Assembly (NCBI RefSeq): GCF_951805225.1
Contig: NZ_OX638201.1
Coordinates: 248,001 to 312,000 of the forward strand
Origin: an uncultured Flavobacterium sp.
Lineage (GTDB): Bacteria > Bacteroidota > Bacteroidia > Flavobacteriales > Flavobacteriaceae
Reading direction: 5' to 3'
DNA: 64,000 nucleotides
The position numbers and the translations under genes were made by a program. Of the stretch, positions 37,958-46,227 are shown in pieces; the stretch's first letter is position 1; each line of letters begins with the position of its first letter. The notes beneath the pieces were generated by a model, which ran no database searches, had not been told where the DNA came from, and worked only from the letters and a program-made list of their open reading frames with translations.

Positions 37958-38058
37958 TTGTCATTTCGACGGAGGAGAAATCACACAAGAATTTCCTCAA
38001 AGAAAATCGCCAATCTTTGTAGATCTCGAGTGTGATTTCTCCTCCGTCGAAATGACAA
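37958..38058. repeat. Perfect 29-bp inverted repeat with 43-bp interior
   Basis: The left arm is 37958-37986 (starts TTGTCATTTCGACGGAGGAG) and its exact complement is 38030-38058. The right part of 43343-43507 is a diverged relative. From 38120 to 38226 a CGCAGATT-type tract follows. The gap holds no gene. Confidence 0.8.
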
Positions 38059-38226
38059 AACTTTGCGCCTTTGCGTTTTTGCGAGATTTAATTTAGATTT
38101 TAAAAGCTTACAATAAGATTAAAAATAAAATCAGCGGGCATCAGCTTAAATCAGCAAAATCTGCGTGAAATATTTTTTAATCCTTTTAATCTGTGGCTAA
38201 AGATTTCTCTCGCAGATTCCGCAGAT

Positions 38227-40101
38227 TTAGTAGATTTTATTTATAAACCCTTTTTCAGGTTTTAAATCTTCCAGAATTGGCGTACTCATCGTTTTTACTT
38301 CTTTTTGCATCACTTCATTTTTTTGTTCGAAAATCAGGATACTATTTTTACCTTTTTTAAGCCAACAACCTGGCAAGTACAAAGTTTGTTGCGGACCAAC
38401 GCTCCAATAACGTCCAATATTGATTCCGTTTACAAAGACGATTCCTTTACTAAAATCGCGCATGTCTAGAAAAGTGTCTCCGGTTTTGCTAAGTTCAAAA
38501 GTTCCCTGATATAAAGTAGGACGGTTTATTTTGCCCGAATTTTTATACGCTTCCAGATTTGGTTCCTGCGACATTGGTAATTGATACATTTTCCAATCTC
38601 CGGTAATTGTTTCTCCGTTGATAATAACCGGACTTATAATTCCTTTATTATTAGCATTAATTTGAGAACCATAATTAATACGTCCCATGTTTTCGACCAA
38701 AATATCTAAAGTTGCATTAAACGGAACTTCAATTTCGCAATCGTATTTTTTATAATAACGATTTAACTCCGCGACTTTTTTTCCGTTTACATAGACGATT
38801 GCATAATCACGTAATCCGTTTAATTCCAGTTTTCCGCTTATGGGTTGTGTAAATCTTTTGCTGTACCAAACATAACCGTCACCTTGATTTAATTGCTCAA
38901 ATGTTTGCGGATTATCGTTTGTAACAGGCGTGATTTTAGATTTTACATCGGCAAGATCAACAATTTTTGTTAACGCTATATTTGGAATTGTAATTACAGG
39001 CATTTTCTCCGGAACTGCCGGAGTTTCCTTTGTTTTTAGTAATTCTCTTAAAGCATTATATTTTGGCGTTGCCCAGCCAGCTTCACTAATTGGAGCATCA
39101 TAATCATAAGAAGTCATATCGGGCTGAATATCGTGTTCTTTATCATAATTTGCGCCCGAAGTAAAACCAAAATTAGTTCCGCCATGCACCATATAATAAT
39201 TGAAAGAAACCTGATTGTCCAGATATTTTTTTGTTTGTTGAGCGGTTTCTTCCGGAGTTTGCGTCGGGAAAGGTTCTGCCCAATGATCTAACCAACCCGG
39301 ATAAAATTCGGCAACCATATAAGGACCTTTTCCGTTGTTGAATTGATCGACTACTTTTTTTAATTTAGTGATATCACTTTCACCATTTGCAGTTGGCAAT
39401 GCACCTGGCAAAGCGCCTCCTTCAAACAACCAACTTCCGTCTGAGGTAAAAAACGGAACTTCAAAACCAATATCTTTTAATTGCTGAAATACGGCTGCAC
39501 TGTATTTTTTATGTTCGTCAAGCGGAATATCTTTGCGTTGCGCTACATAAGAACCAAACTCGTTTTCGCCCTGAACCATAATAATTGGACCACCTTTAGT
39601 AATTTGCAAAGCCGCGACTTGTTTGTATAATTCAGTAAAATAAGCTTTTGTAGCAGTCAAATATTCCTTGTTGTTTCCGCGAATAACCATATTAGGAACG
39701 TTTTGTAAAAACCACGGATAACCGCCAAATTCCCATTCGGCACAAACATACGGACCTGGACGTAAGATTACGAATAATCCTTCTTCTTGTGCTGTTTTAA
39801 TATATTCAGCTAAGTTTTTATTTCCGGTTTTAAAATCCCAAACTCCCGGCGCAATTTCATGATAATTCCAAAACACATAAGTTGCCACAGCATTTAATCC
39901 CATGGCTTTCATCATTTTCAAACGGTGACGCCAATACGGTTGCGGAATACGGGAATAATGCATTTCACCCGAATGAATCTGAATTGGCTTTCCGTTCAGT
40001 AAAAAGTTTCCTTCGCTAATCGCAAAAGTTTGCTTTTTTTGGGCTGAAGTAATCGCAATCGTGAAGATCGAAAACAGAAGTATAAAGTATATTTTTCTCA
40101 T
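38227..40101 (-). CDS. GH35 beta-galactosidase
   Basis: Retaining exo-beta-galactosidase, exported (signal peptide MRKIYFILLFSIFTIAITSA). 624 residues. The family signature RPGPYVCAEWEFGGYPWFL is at 114-132. The acid/base is E181 in QGENEFGS and the nucleophile is E265 in VAEFYPGW. C-terminal jelly-roll domains end with INIGRYWSVGPQQTLYLPG. It is the last gene of the DUF3472-GH109-GH35 group and could remove terminal galactose from O-glycans. A hairpin separates it from GH109. Confidence 0.95.
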   Translation of the reverse strand: MRKIYFILLFSIFTIAITSAQKKQTFAISEGNFLLNGKPIQIHSGEMHYSRIPQPYWRHRLKMMKAMGLNAVATYVFWNYHEIAPGVWDFKTGNKNLAEYIKTAQEEGLFVILRPGPYVCAEWEFGGYPWFLQNVPNMVIRGNNKEYLTATKAYFTELYKQVAALQITKGGPIIMVQGENEFGSYVAQRKDIPLDEHKKYSAAVFQQLKDIGFEVPFFTSDGSWLFEGGALPGALPTANGESDITKLKKVVDQFNNGKGPYMVAEFYPGWLDHWAEPFPTQTPEETAQQTKKYLDNQVSFNYYMVHGGTNFGFTSGANYDKEHDIQPDMTSYDYDAPISEAGWATPKYNALRELLKTKETPAVPEKMPVITIPNIALTKIVDLADVKSKITPVTNDNPQTFEQLNQGDGYVWYSKRFTQPISGKLELNGLRDYAIVYVNGKKVAELNRYYKKYDCEIEVPFNATLDILVENMGRINYGSQINANNKGIISPVIINGETITGDWKMYQLPMSQEPNLEAYKNSGKINRPTLYQGTFELSKTGDTFLDMRDFSKGIVFVNGINIGRYWSVGPQQTLYLPGCWLKKGKNSILIFEQKNEVMQKEVKTMSTPILEDLKPEKGFINKIY

Positions 40102-40132
40102 TTTAATTTTTCATTTAGAAATGTCTTTAAAT

Positions 40133-40166
40133 AAGCAAGAGAGCACCATGACTTGCTCTCTTGCTT
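40133..40166 (-). terminator. Hairpin between GH109 and GH35 genes
   Basis: AAGCAAGAGAGCA (40133-40145) pairs perfectly with TGCTCTCTTGCTT (40154-40166). Without a strong T-run it may only dampen read-through into GH35 or protect the upstream mRNA end. Confidence 0.6.
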
Positions 40167-40189
40167 CCTTTCAACTAACCAATAAATAT

Positions 40190-41569
40190 TTATTCTGAAA
40201 ACTCTAATTTTTGAAGTTTGTTCCATCCACCGCGAGTAAAATCGGGAATTTCTACAGGAACAGAACCTTTGTCAAGCGAGATCTCCGTCAAAGGTCCTAA
40301 ACAAGACCATTCGGCAAGATCATAAACATCCATATCAAGCGGAAGCCCGTTTTGCAAACAGTGAATCAAACGATAATCCATAACGAAATCCATTCCGCCA
40401 TGACCGCCTACTTTTTTGGCTTGCTCTTCGATATTTTTTACCATTGGATGTTTGTATTTTTCCATCAAAGCTTTTTTAACTTCTTCAGGAACAAATGAGT
40501 GTGCGCTTAATTTTTCGTGATTTGGTTTTACATCATCACTTAATGCTGCACCATCTAATGCATAACCTTCCAACGGATATTTGTTTGCAAAACCTTTTGT
40601 ACCGCTTAATTGATACATTCTGCTATACGGACGAGGAGAAGTTACGTCGTGCTGAATTTGAATTGTTTTTCCGTTTTCAGTACGAATCATTGTCATTGTA
40701 TGATCTCCATTTCTAAAATCTTTAATTTCCACACCAGATTTTTCTTTGATATAAGCAGGATTTCCAACCGCTTTTGTATCCATAGAAACCAGGAAATTCA
40801 TTTTGTCACCACGATGAATATTCAAAGCCTGACAAGCCGGACCCATTCCGTGTGTGGCATAAACATCACCACGATGTTTGATGTTGTAATCCATTCTCCA
40901 GTTGTTCCAGTATTCGCCCCAAAAAGGTTGTAAACCATGAATATAAGATCCTTCGGCGTGAAGAATTTCGCCAAATAAACCTTGTTGCGCCATATTTAAT
41001 GTCGTTAATTCGAAGAAATCATAAACGCAATTTTCAAGCTGCATGCAATGTTTTCTGGTTTTCTCAGAAGTATCAATTAGATCCCAAATTTCTTTCATTG
41101 TTAAAGCTCCTGGAACTTCGATAGCAACGTGTTTTCCGTCTTTCATTGCCTGAACACCAATTAAGGCATGATGTTTCCAATCTGTGGCAACGTAAACTAA
41201 ATCAACATTTGGTAAAGCGGTAACTTTTCTCCAGGCATTTTCGTCGCCAAAAAATTCTTGTGCTTTTGGAAGTCCTGCTTTGGTTAGAATTTCATTTGCC
41301 GATTGTGTATTTTTTTCTAACATATCACAAAGCGCTACAATTTCTACTCCCGGAATATGTGTCATACGCTCGACCGCTCCCGGACCGCGCATTCCAAGTC
41401 CGATAAAAGCAACGCGAACAGTTGGAATGGGGTCTGTAGCCAAACGCAAAACATCTTGTTGACCTTTTGGACGTGAAGGCGTTTTAGTTTTAATCATTTG
41501 AGCCGATGCAATCATTCCTCCGAACAAAACAAAAGCGACTAATGTGAATTTTAAAAATCTGGTTTTCAT
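40190..41569 (-). CDS. GH109 NAD-dependent glycosidase (alpha-N-acetylgalactosaminidase type)
   Basis: 459 residues from ATG 41569; a TTG eight codons earlier would spoil the signal peptide MKTRFLKFTLVAFVLFGGMI. A Gfo/Idh/MocA Rossmann fold binds NAD (FIGLGMRGPGAVERM, 55-69). GH109 hallmarks are QLENCVYDFFELTTLNMA and GDVYATHGMGP with H240 as the catalytic histidine candidate. The founding enzymes cleave terminal alpha-GalNAc by an oxidation-elimination route. This fits O-glycan (mucin, blood group A) breakdown. The gene is 28 bp from the DUF3472 gene. Confidence 0.9.
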   Translation of the reverse strand: MKTRFLKFTLVAFVLFGGMIASAQMIKTKTPSRPKGQQDVLRLATDPIPTVRVAFIGLGMRGPGAVERMTHIPGVEIVALCDMLEKNTQSANEILTKAGLPKAQEFFGDENAWRKVTALPNVDLVYVATDWKHHALIGVQAMKDGKHVAIEVPGALTMKEIWDLIDTSEKTRKHCMQLENCVYDFFELTTLNMAQQGLFGEILHAEGSYIHGLQPFWGEYWNNWRMDYNIKHRGDVYATHGMGPACQALNIHRGDKMNFLVSMDTKAVGNPAYIKEKSGVEIKDFRNGDHTMTMIRTENGKTIQIQHDVTSPRPYSRMYQLSGTKGFANKYPLEGYALDGAALSDDVKPNHEKLSAHSFVPEEVKKALMEKYKHPMVKNIEEQAKKVGGHGGMDFVMDYRLIHCLQNGLPLDMDVYDLAEWSCLGPLTEISLDKGSVPVEIPDFTRGGWNKLQKLEFSE

Positions 41570-41597
41570 AGTTAATTTTGGTTTTGAAATCAATTTA

Positions 41598-42920
41598 TTA
41601 AGGTAATTTACTAAAATCGATTTCTGGTTTTTTATTGTTTAATGGTCTGGTAAAAATGGTTTTAGGTGTTGTATAATCGTTAAAGAATCCACCGTCTTTT
41701 AGATAGAAAGAACCTTTTTCTAGTCCGCCGGAAAAATCCATTCGGTATTCTTTTGTACCGGTATTATCTGTTGTAAAACGTACCGAATTAATCTCTGACC
41801 AATTTCCTTTATCATCGCAAATCCATTGATTATTGAATAAAACTTTGCGTGATAAATTGCCCTGTTCAGGAACAAAATTTTCTAAAAATGAATGAAATCT
41901 TTTTAAATAAGTATTGGTTTGCGGACGGTTGAAACTGGCAATCAAAATCCATTTTTTCAATTCGGGAGCAAAAAAATACGCGGTGTAATTGGTGCTATTA
42001 TTGTTTTGAGGAATTCCGTGAAGCAAGAATTTATAAGTTGTTCCGGCTTTCCAATTGTATTTCAAGTAACTCTGACCGCCTGAACCTTCGCTTCCAAATT
42101 CTCCTGAATGAACGTTTTCGCCTTTTTTAAGCATTTTAATTTTTTGCGTTTCCGGAATACTTTTCGGATCGTCTGTCTCAAACGGACTCCAGACTGAAAA
42201 CAAAATTCTTCGCTCTGTCGCTGAGTTTACCTGAATTCCAAAATAACCTTCTCCAAAACCATTTGCCATGAAATATGAGCCTATTTTATCTTCATTTTCA
42301 GGAACCGTAACTTCGTTATAATACCATTCGGCATTTGTAGTTTCCGGAATCTGATAATTTAAATGTACAGATGGTCCGCGGCGTCCCCAATGATAAAAGT
42401 TTCCTTCGTTATTTGGAACATAAGAAATTTTACCGTCATAATCTTCACTTGAAATTGTTAAGCGATTCAGAGACGGAAACTGATTTCCTGTTTTGCTGAT
42501 TCCTTTTATTTTAACGGCAACATAACCTTCTTTGTTGATTGTCCAGCTTCCAACGGTTATTGCTTTTTTTGTAGTGTCGAATTTTACTTTTTTAGAAATT
42601 CCGTTAATCGAAAATTCCAATTCTGATTTTCCAAAAACTTCTACAGATTCTTCTACGGTAATTTGAAAAGTTCCCGCTTTATAAATTCTAAAATAAGCTG
42701 TAAAAACTTCTTTAGAGTCCGTCCAGTTTTCGATACCATTTTCTGTAATTGTTGTGCTTCCGTCGATATGTTTATTACTAAAAGCGTTTCCGGCAAGTGG
42801 AAGCGAAATTTTGGTTTTCGGATTTTCTATTTTGTTTTTTTCAATTGAAGGTGTAGCACCTTTTACAGGAGAAAAAGAAACCAATGCTAAAGCAAGAAAT
42901 AAGTAAAATATGTTTTTCAT
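41598..42920 (-). CDS. DUF5077-DUF3472 secreted protein
   Basis: 440 residues with a signal peptide (MKNIFYLFLALALVSFSPVKGA). The N-terminal part (about 38-155) fits DUF5077, a beta-sandwich. The C-terminal part (about 180-435) fits DUF3472 with NFYHWGRRGPSVHLNYQIPE, FGSEGSGGQSYLKYNW and YYNEVTVPENEDKIGSYFMA. Function is unknown, but such proteins often sit in glycan loci and look like lectin-type modules. It is the first gene after the promoter-operator module at 43129-43212. Confidence 0.8.
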   Translation of the reverse strand: MKNIFYLFLALALVSFSPVKGATPSIEKNKIENPKTKISLPLAGNAFSNKHIDGSTTITENGIENWTDSKEVFTAYFRIYKAGTFQITVEESVEVFGKSELEFSINGISKKVKFDTTKKAITVGSWTINKEGYVAVKIKGISKTGNQFPSLNRLTISSEDYDGKISYVPNNEGNFYHWGRRGPSVHLNYQIPETTNAEWYYNEVTVPENEDKIGSYFMANGFGEGYFGIQVNSATERRILFSVWSPFETDDPKSIPETQKIKMLKKGENVHSGEFGSEGSGGQSYLKYNWKAGTTYKFLLHGIPQNNNSTNYTAYFFAPELKKWILIASFNRPQTNTYLKRFHSFLENFVPEQGNLSRKVLFNNQWICDDKGNWSEINSVRFTTDNTGTKEYRMDFSGGLEKGSFYLKDGGFFNDYTTPKTIFTRPLNNKKPEIDFSKLP

Positions 42921-43128
42921 TTGAATGATGTTTAGTTCCTTTTTTGAATTACCTCTCTAATGAACCAGATTAGAGAGGTTTCAAAAAACAAAAACCTAAA
43001 TAAATTGTGGTTTTTAATGAAATTATATTGGCTTAAAAAAACTTTAAATTTTATTTATAAACTTGATAATCATTTATTTATGAATAAAATTATACTAAAT
43101 AAATGTCTGATGACTTTTTATTGTTTAA

Positions 43129-43159
43129 CGAAACTATCGAATATATTTTGATTAACCAA
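43129..43159 (-). promoter_or_regulatory. Bacteroidota-type promoter of the DUF3472-GH109-GH35 operon
   Basis: On the minus strand a TTG (-33; bases 43159-43157) is followed after exactly 20 nt by TAGTTTCG (-7; 43136-43129), one base from the TAnnTTTG consensus. The same pair with the same spacing precedes susC. Predicted start near 43122, giving a leader of about 200 nt. Confidence 0.7.
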
Positions 43160-43175
43160 GAAAAAACATAAAAAA

Positions 43176-43212
43176 TGTGCTCGAACACACTTATTTTGTG
43201 TTCTCGAGCACA
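43176..43212. promoter_or_regulatory. Tandem LacI-type operators, copy 1
   Basis: Two 14-bp palindromes with central CG: TGTGCTCGAACACA (43176-43189) and TGTTCTCGAGCACA (43199-43212), start-to-start 23 bp. Each differs by one base from the perfect palindrome TGTGCTCGAGCACA. Identical sites with identical spacing lie at 62120-62156. They sit upstream of the -33 element, near -61 and -84. Confidence 0.75.
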
Positions 43213-43283
43213 TTTTATGAGGCCTGACGTAATTTTGATTGAAAATCGTTATATTTTGATAAAGGCAAAACGATATAAAATAG

Positions 43284-43316
43284 CAAACCCGACAGGTTTT
43301 TGAAACCTGTCGGGTT
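43284..43316. repeat. Terminator-like hairpin, copy 1 of 3
   Basis: AAACCCGACAGGTTT (43284-43298) and AAACCTGTCGGGTTT (43302-43316) form a perfect 15-bp stem. The whole 42921-43984 gap (1.06 kb) is made of a promoter module, three such hairpins and three larger repeats, and holds no gene. Confidence 0.8.
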
Positions 43317-43342
43317 TAAGTTGCATAACGATAATGACAATA

Positions 43343-43507
43343 TTGTCATTGCGAGGAACGAAGCAACCTCACTAACAAAAATCACTAATTAAATTCTGCA
43401 AATGAGATTGCTTCATTCCTCGCAAAGACCAATCTTTGTCGATCTGCTAGTGTGATTTACTTCGTCTGTTCGCTATCGCTCGGGTCTCCTCTGTCGAAAT
43501 GACAAAC
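43343..43507. repeat. Mosaic repeat: GTCATTGCGAGG arm plus GTCATTTCGAC-type arm
   Basis: TTGTCATTGCGAGGAACGAA opens an imperfect stem with GAGATTGCTTCATTCCTCGC (43404-43423). The right end ATTTACTTCGTC ... CTCCTCTGTCGAAATGACAA matches the right arm of 37958-38058 but is interrupted by CTGTTCGCTATCGCTCGGGT. It looks like two repeat families fused. Confidence 0.65.
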
Positions 43508-43535
43508 TAAACGAAAAGATTCTTATGAAAATGTT

Positions 43536-43627
43536 TGCCCTAGCCCCGATAGAAGTGGAAATCCTTTTGTGGCGGGGTTCGCCGCAAAAGATTGAAATGG
43601 ATAGCGGGATTAGCTCCTAAAAAAAAC
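43536..43627 (-). repeat. Dispersed split-palindrome repeat, copy 2
   Basis: Inverted relative to 1213-1304. It begins CCCTAGCCCCGATAGAAGTG, has an inner stem ATCCTTTTG / CAAAAGATTG around a G/C-rich hairpin GGCGGGGTTCGCC, and ends GATAGCGGGATTAGCTCCTA. Confidence 0.75.
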
Positions 43628-43688
43628 TTTTATCATAGAAATCGAAATGACAAAAAATATGGAAAGACAAACAGATCTCATAACGCAG

Positions 43689-43722
43689 AAAACCCGACAG
43701 GTTTTTAAAACCTGTCGGGTTT
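43689..43722. repeat. Terminator-like hairpin, copy 2 of 3
   Basis: AAACCCGACAGGTTTT and AAAACCTGTCGGGTTT form a perfect stem, same sequence as 43284-43316. Confidence 0.8.
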
Positions 43723-43743
43723 AACATTCAAAGTCCATAATTT

Positions 43744-43902
43744 GTGCCGTTAGGCACTAAATATTGGTAGAAAACATGGATTGGTATAAAAATTTACCGT
43801 GCCGTAGGTACGCAATATTTATCATTTTGTTGCGTACCTACGGCACGCCAACGTATTTCGGATTTACAATGACTACTACCAATATTTAGTGCCTAACGGC
43901 AC
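43744..43902. repeat. REP/BIME-like composite element, full copy
   Basis: GTGCC-GTTA-GGCAC (43744-43757), ATTGGTAG (43763-43770), CGTGCCGTAGGTACGCA (43798-43814), its inverse TGCGTACCTACGGCACG (43831-43847), CTACCAAT (43876-43883), GTGCC-TAAC-GGCAC (43889-43902). It is an inverted pair of the unit also seen singly at 55562-55632. Confidence 0.85.
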
Positions 43903-43916
43903 TTTTCAGATCTAGA

Positions 43917-43949
43917 AAACCCGACAGGTTTTAAAAACCTGTCGGGTTT
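43917..43949. repeat. Terminator-like hairpin, copy 3 of 3
   Basis: AAACCCGACAGGTTTT and AAAACCTGTCGGGTTT again, 36 bp after the stop of the M1 peptidase gene, where it could terminate the long minus-strand transcript. Confidence 0.8.
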
Positions 43950-43984
43950 GGAAATAAGTGTTTTTAACTATTTATAACTGCGTT

Positions 43985-46165
43985 TTATTTTTGGCTGTTT
44001 AATCGTTTAATTAAAGGCGTTACATGTTTTTTAGTATCATCATCTAATGTCGATAATGCTTTGTCAGCTTCATCTGCAGAATATTTAGACAAACCAGAAA
44101 TTCCGCCCGCGATTACATTATAAGATTGATTTTTAATGCTTTCCTCCATTAATCCTTTATAAGAAGCATCGCCTGTTGCTGCTAATTTTACAAGTGCAGC
44201 AGCTTTTACGGCTGTCTTTTTATCATTTTTTGCAAGGTTAAGCAAAGTCTTAATTGCTGCATCTTTGATTTGAGCATCTGATAAATCAATTGCTTTTACA
44301 CTCATTACACGCAAGTCGTCTTGTTGATCATCTAAACCTGCCAAAAGGATAAGTTGTGCATCATGACTTTTCTCTTTGCCTGCAAATTTTATCGCTTCAA
44401 TTCTATTATAATACGTTGGAACATTTTTGTATTGGAACAAATAATCTGATACTTTTTTGTTCTCAATTACCTGACCAACTAAAATTTTATCAGGATCAAG
44501 ATCTACAAAAGTAGGTTGCGCCGGAACATCAAAACTGAAATTTTGCTCTCTTTGATCGATCAAAATGTCTTTTCTGATTTTAGTTCCGTTTACATAAAAA
44601 TCTACTTTTAATGGTAAACTAAAAGTCTGTGTTGAACTTGCTTGTGTTTGTTTTACTGCAATTGTAGCTTTTCCGTCTGCATATCCGTATTCAACATTCA
44701 AAATAGGATTTCCTCCTTGATAATACCATTGGTTAAAGTATGGATTCCAGTCTTTTCCGGTAACTTCTTCCATCGCTAAACGCAATTGGTGTGTTTCTCC
44801 GGATTTGTAAGCATTTGTAGTTAAATAACGGTTTAATGATTTGTAAAACGCTTCGTCTCCCATTTGATTTTTCGCTGCATACAATATAATCGAACCTTTT
44901 GAATAGCTGATATTGTCAAACATATCTTCTTTGTCTTTGTAATAAAAACGTGCCAAAGGCGGACTTATACCATCTTTTGAAGAACGCAAACAGTTTTGTA
45001 ATTTCTCATAACGAGATCTGTCTTCTGCATCTTGTCCGGCATCGTGACCGTGCCAGATTACTTCACCAAAAGTGGCAAAAGATTCGTTCATTGTTAAATT
45101 TGACCACGATTCAGCTGTAACATAATCTCCAAACCATTGGTGAAAAAGTTCGTGAGCAATTGTACTTTCCTGATTATCGTCCAGTAATTCTCTTTCTGTT
45201 TTCTGTACATATTCACCGTGCAAAGTTGCCGATGTATTTTCCATTGCGCCCGAAACGTAATCTCTGGCAACAACCTGAGCATATTTTACCCAAGGATATT
45301 CTACACCTAAAGTTTTGCCGTAAAACTTCATCATATCCGGAGTTTTTCCGAAGATTTGTTTTGCATAAGGCGCATATTTTGGCTCCAGATAATAGCTAAC
45401 TTCTTTGCCGTTATAAGTGTCTTTGTAAATTTTAAAATCTCCAACAGCCATCATAAACAAATACGGAGAATGCGGTAAATCCATTTTCCAGGTGTCCGTA
45501 CGAGTACCATTTTTGTTGGCTTTTTGTGCCGTCAATTTTCCGTTTGATAAAGTCACATATTTAGACTCTACGGTCATTGAAATTTCTGAAGTTGTTTTCT
45601 GATTTGGTTTGTCAATTGTTGGAAACCAAGCCGAAGAAGCTTCCGTTTCTCCTTGTGTCCAAATCTGAATTGGTTTGTCAGCTTTTCCGTCAGGATTTAT
45701 AAAATATAAACCTTTAGCGTCTGTAATTGCGTTACTTCCTTTTACTTTTAATTCATCAGGTTTTGCGATATAATCGATGTAAACGACGTATTTTTCAGTG
45801 CTTTTATACTTTCTGTTCAATGTAATAAAAACCTGTTCGTTGTCATACGTATATTTCAAAGGCGTTTTTTTAGCGCCCTGAACTATAGCAATTTCTTTAA
45901 ACTCCATTCCTTTCGCGTCAAGCGTAAGAGCATCAGTTTCGTAAAAATGAGGTTTTAAAGTAAGCCACGCTTTTCCGTTTAAATTGCGTTTTCCATAATC
46001 AAATGATACATCGAGTTTTGTATGCATTAAATCATGAACTTTTAATGCTGTAACTCTATAAGTCGATGCTTCGTCTTTATTTTGGTCCGTATTTTGCGCC
46101 TCAATATTCTGACAAGCCAAAGCAACTAAGCTTAAAACAGTATATTTTAGAAATCTGTTATTCAT
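43985..46165 (-). CDS. M1 family aminopeptidase (exported)
   Basis: 726 residues from ATG 46165 (MNNRFLKYTVLSLVALACQN, signal peptide); a TTG at 46213 is rejected. The M1 exopeptidase motif GAMEN is at 306-310 (SGAMENTSAT) and the zinc site HELFH-18-E is at 338-342 with E361 (NLTMNESFA). The C-terminal third looks like HEAT-type helical repeats. It removes N-terminal residues from peptides in the periplasm. Placed 62 bp after the M60 gene, it may finish peptides released from glycoprotein. Confidence 0.92.
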   Translation of the reverse strand: MNNRFLKYTVLSLVALACQNIEAQNTDQNKDEASTYRVTALKVHDLMHTKLDVSFDYGKRNLNGKAWLTLKPHFYETDALTLDAKGMEFKEIAIVQGAKKTPLKYTYDNEQVFITLNRKYKSTEKYVVYIDYIAKPDELKVKGSNAITDAKGLYFINPDGKADKPIQIWTQGETEASSAWFPTIDKPNQKTTSEISMTVESKYVTLSNGKLTAQKANKNGTRTDTWKMDLPHSPYLFMMAVGDFKIYKDTYNGKEVSYYLEPKYAPYAKQIFGKTPDMMKFYGKTLGVEYPWVKYAQVVARDYVSGAMENTSATLHGEYVQKTERELLDDNQESTIAHELFHQWFGDYVTAESWSNLTMNESFATFGEVIWHGHDAGQDAEDRSRYEKLQNCLRSSKDGISPPLARFYYKDKEDMFDNISYSKGSIILYAAKNQMGDEAFYKSLNRYLTTNAYKSGETHQLRLAMEEVTGKDWNPYFNQWYYQGGNPILNVEYGYADGKATIAVKQTQASSTQTFSLPLKVDFYVNGTKIRKDILIDQREQNFSFDVPAQPTFVDLDPDKILVGQVIENKKVSDYLFQYKNVPTYYNRIEAIKFAGKEKSHDAQLILLAGLDDQQDDLRVMSVKAIDLSDAQIKDAAIKTLLNLAKNDKKTAVKAAALVKLAATGDASYKGLMEESIKNQSYNVIAGGISGLSKYSADEADKALSTLDDDTKKHVTPLIKRLNSQK

Positions 46166-46227
46166 TTTTTTGTTTTTATAATAGTTGGTATAAATATATT
46201 TTAAAAATTTCAATTTTTATTCGAAAA

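Noticed and set aside
43284..43949. Repeated hairpins as a possible CRISPR array
   Set aside because: Only three copies, irregular spacing of about 405 and 228 bp, each a full palindrome with other repeat families between them, and no cas genes.
46166..46213. TTG start for the M1 aminopeptidase
   Set aside because: It adds a lysine/tyrosine-rich stretch before the real signal peptide; ATG 46165 fits.
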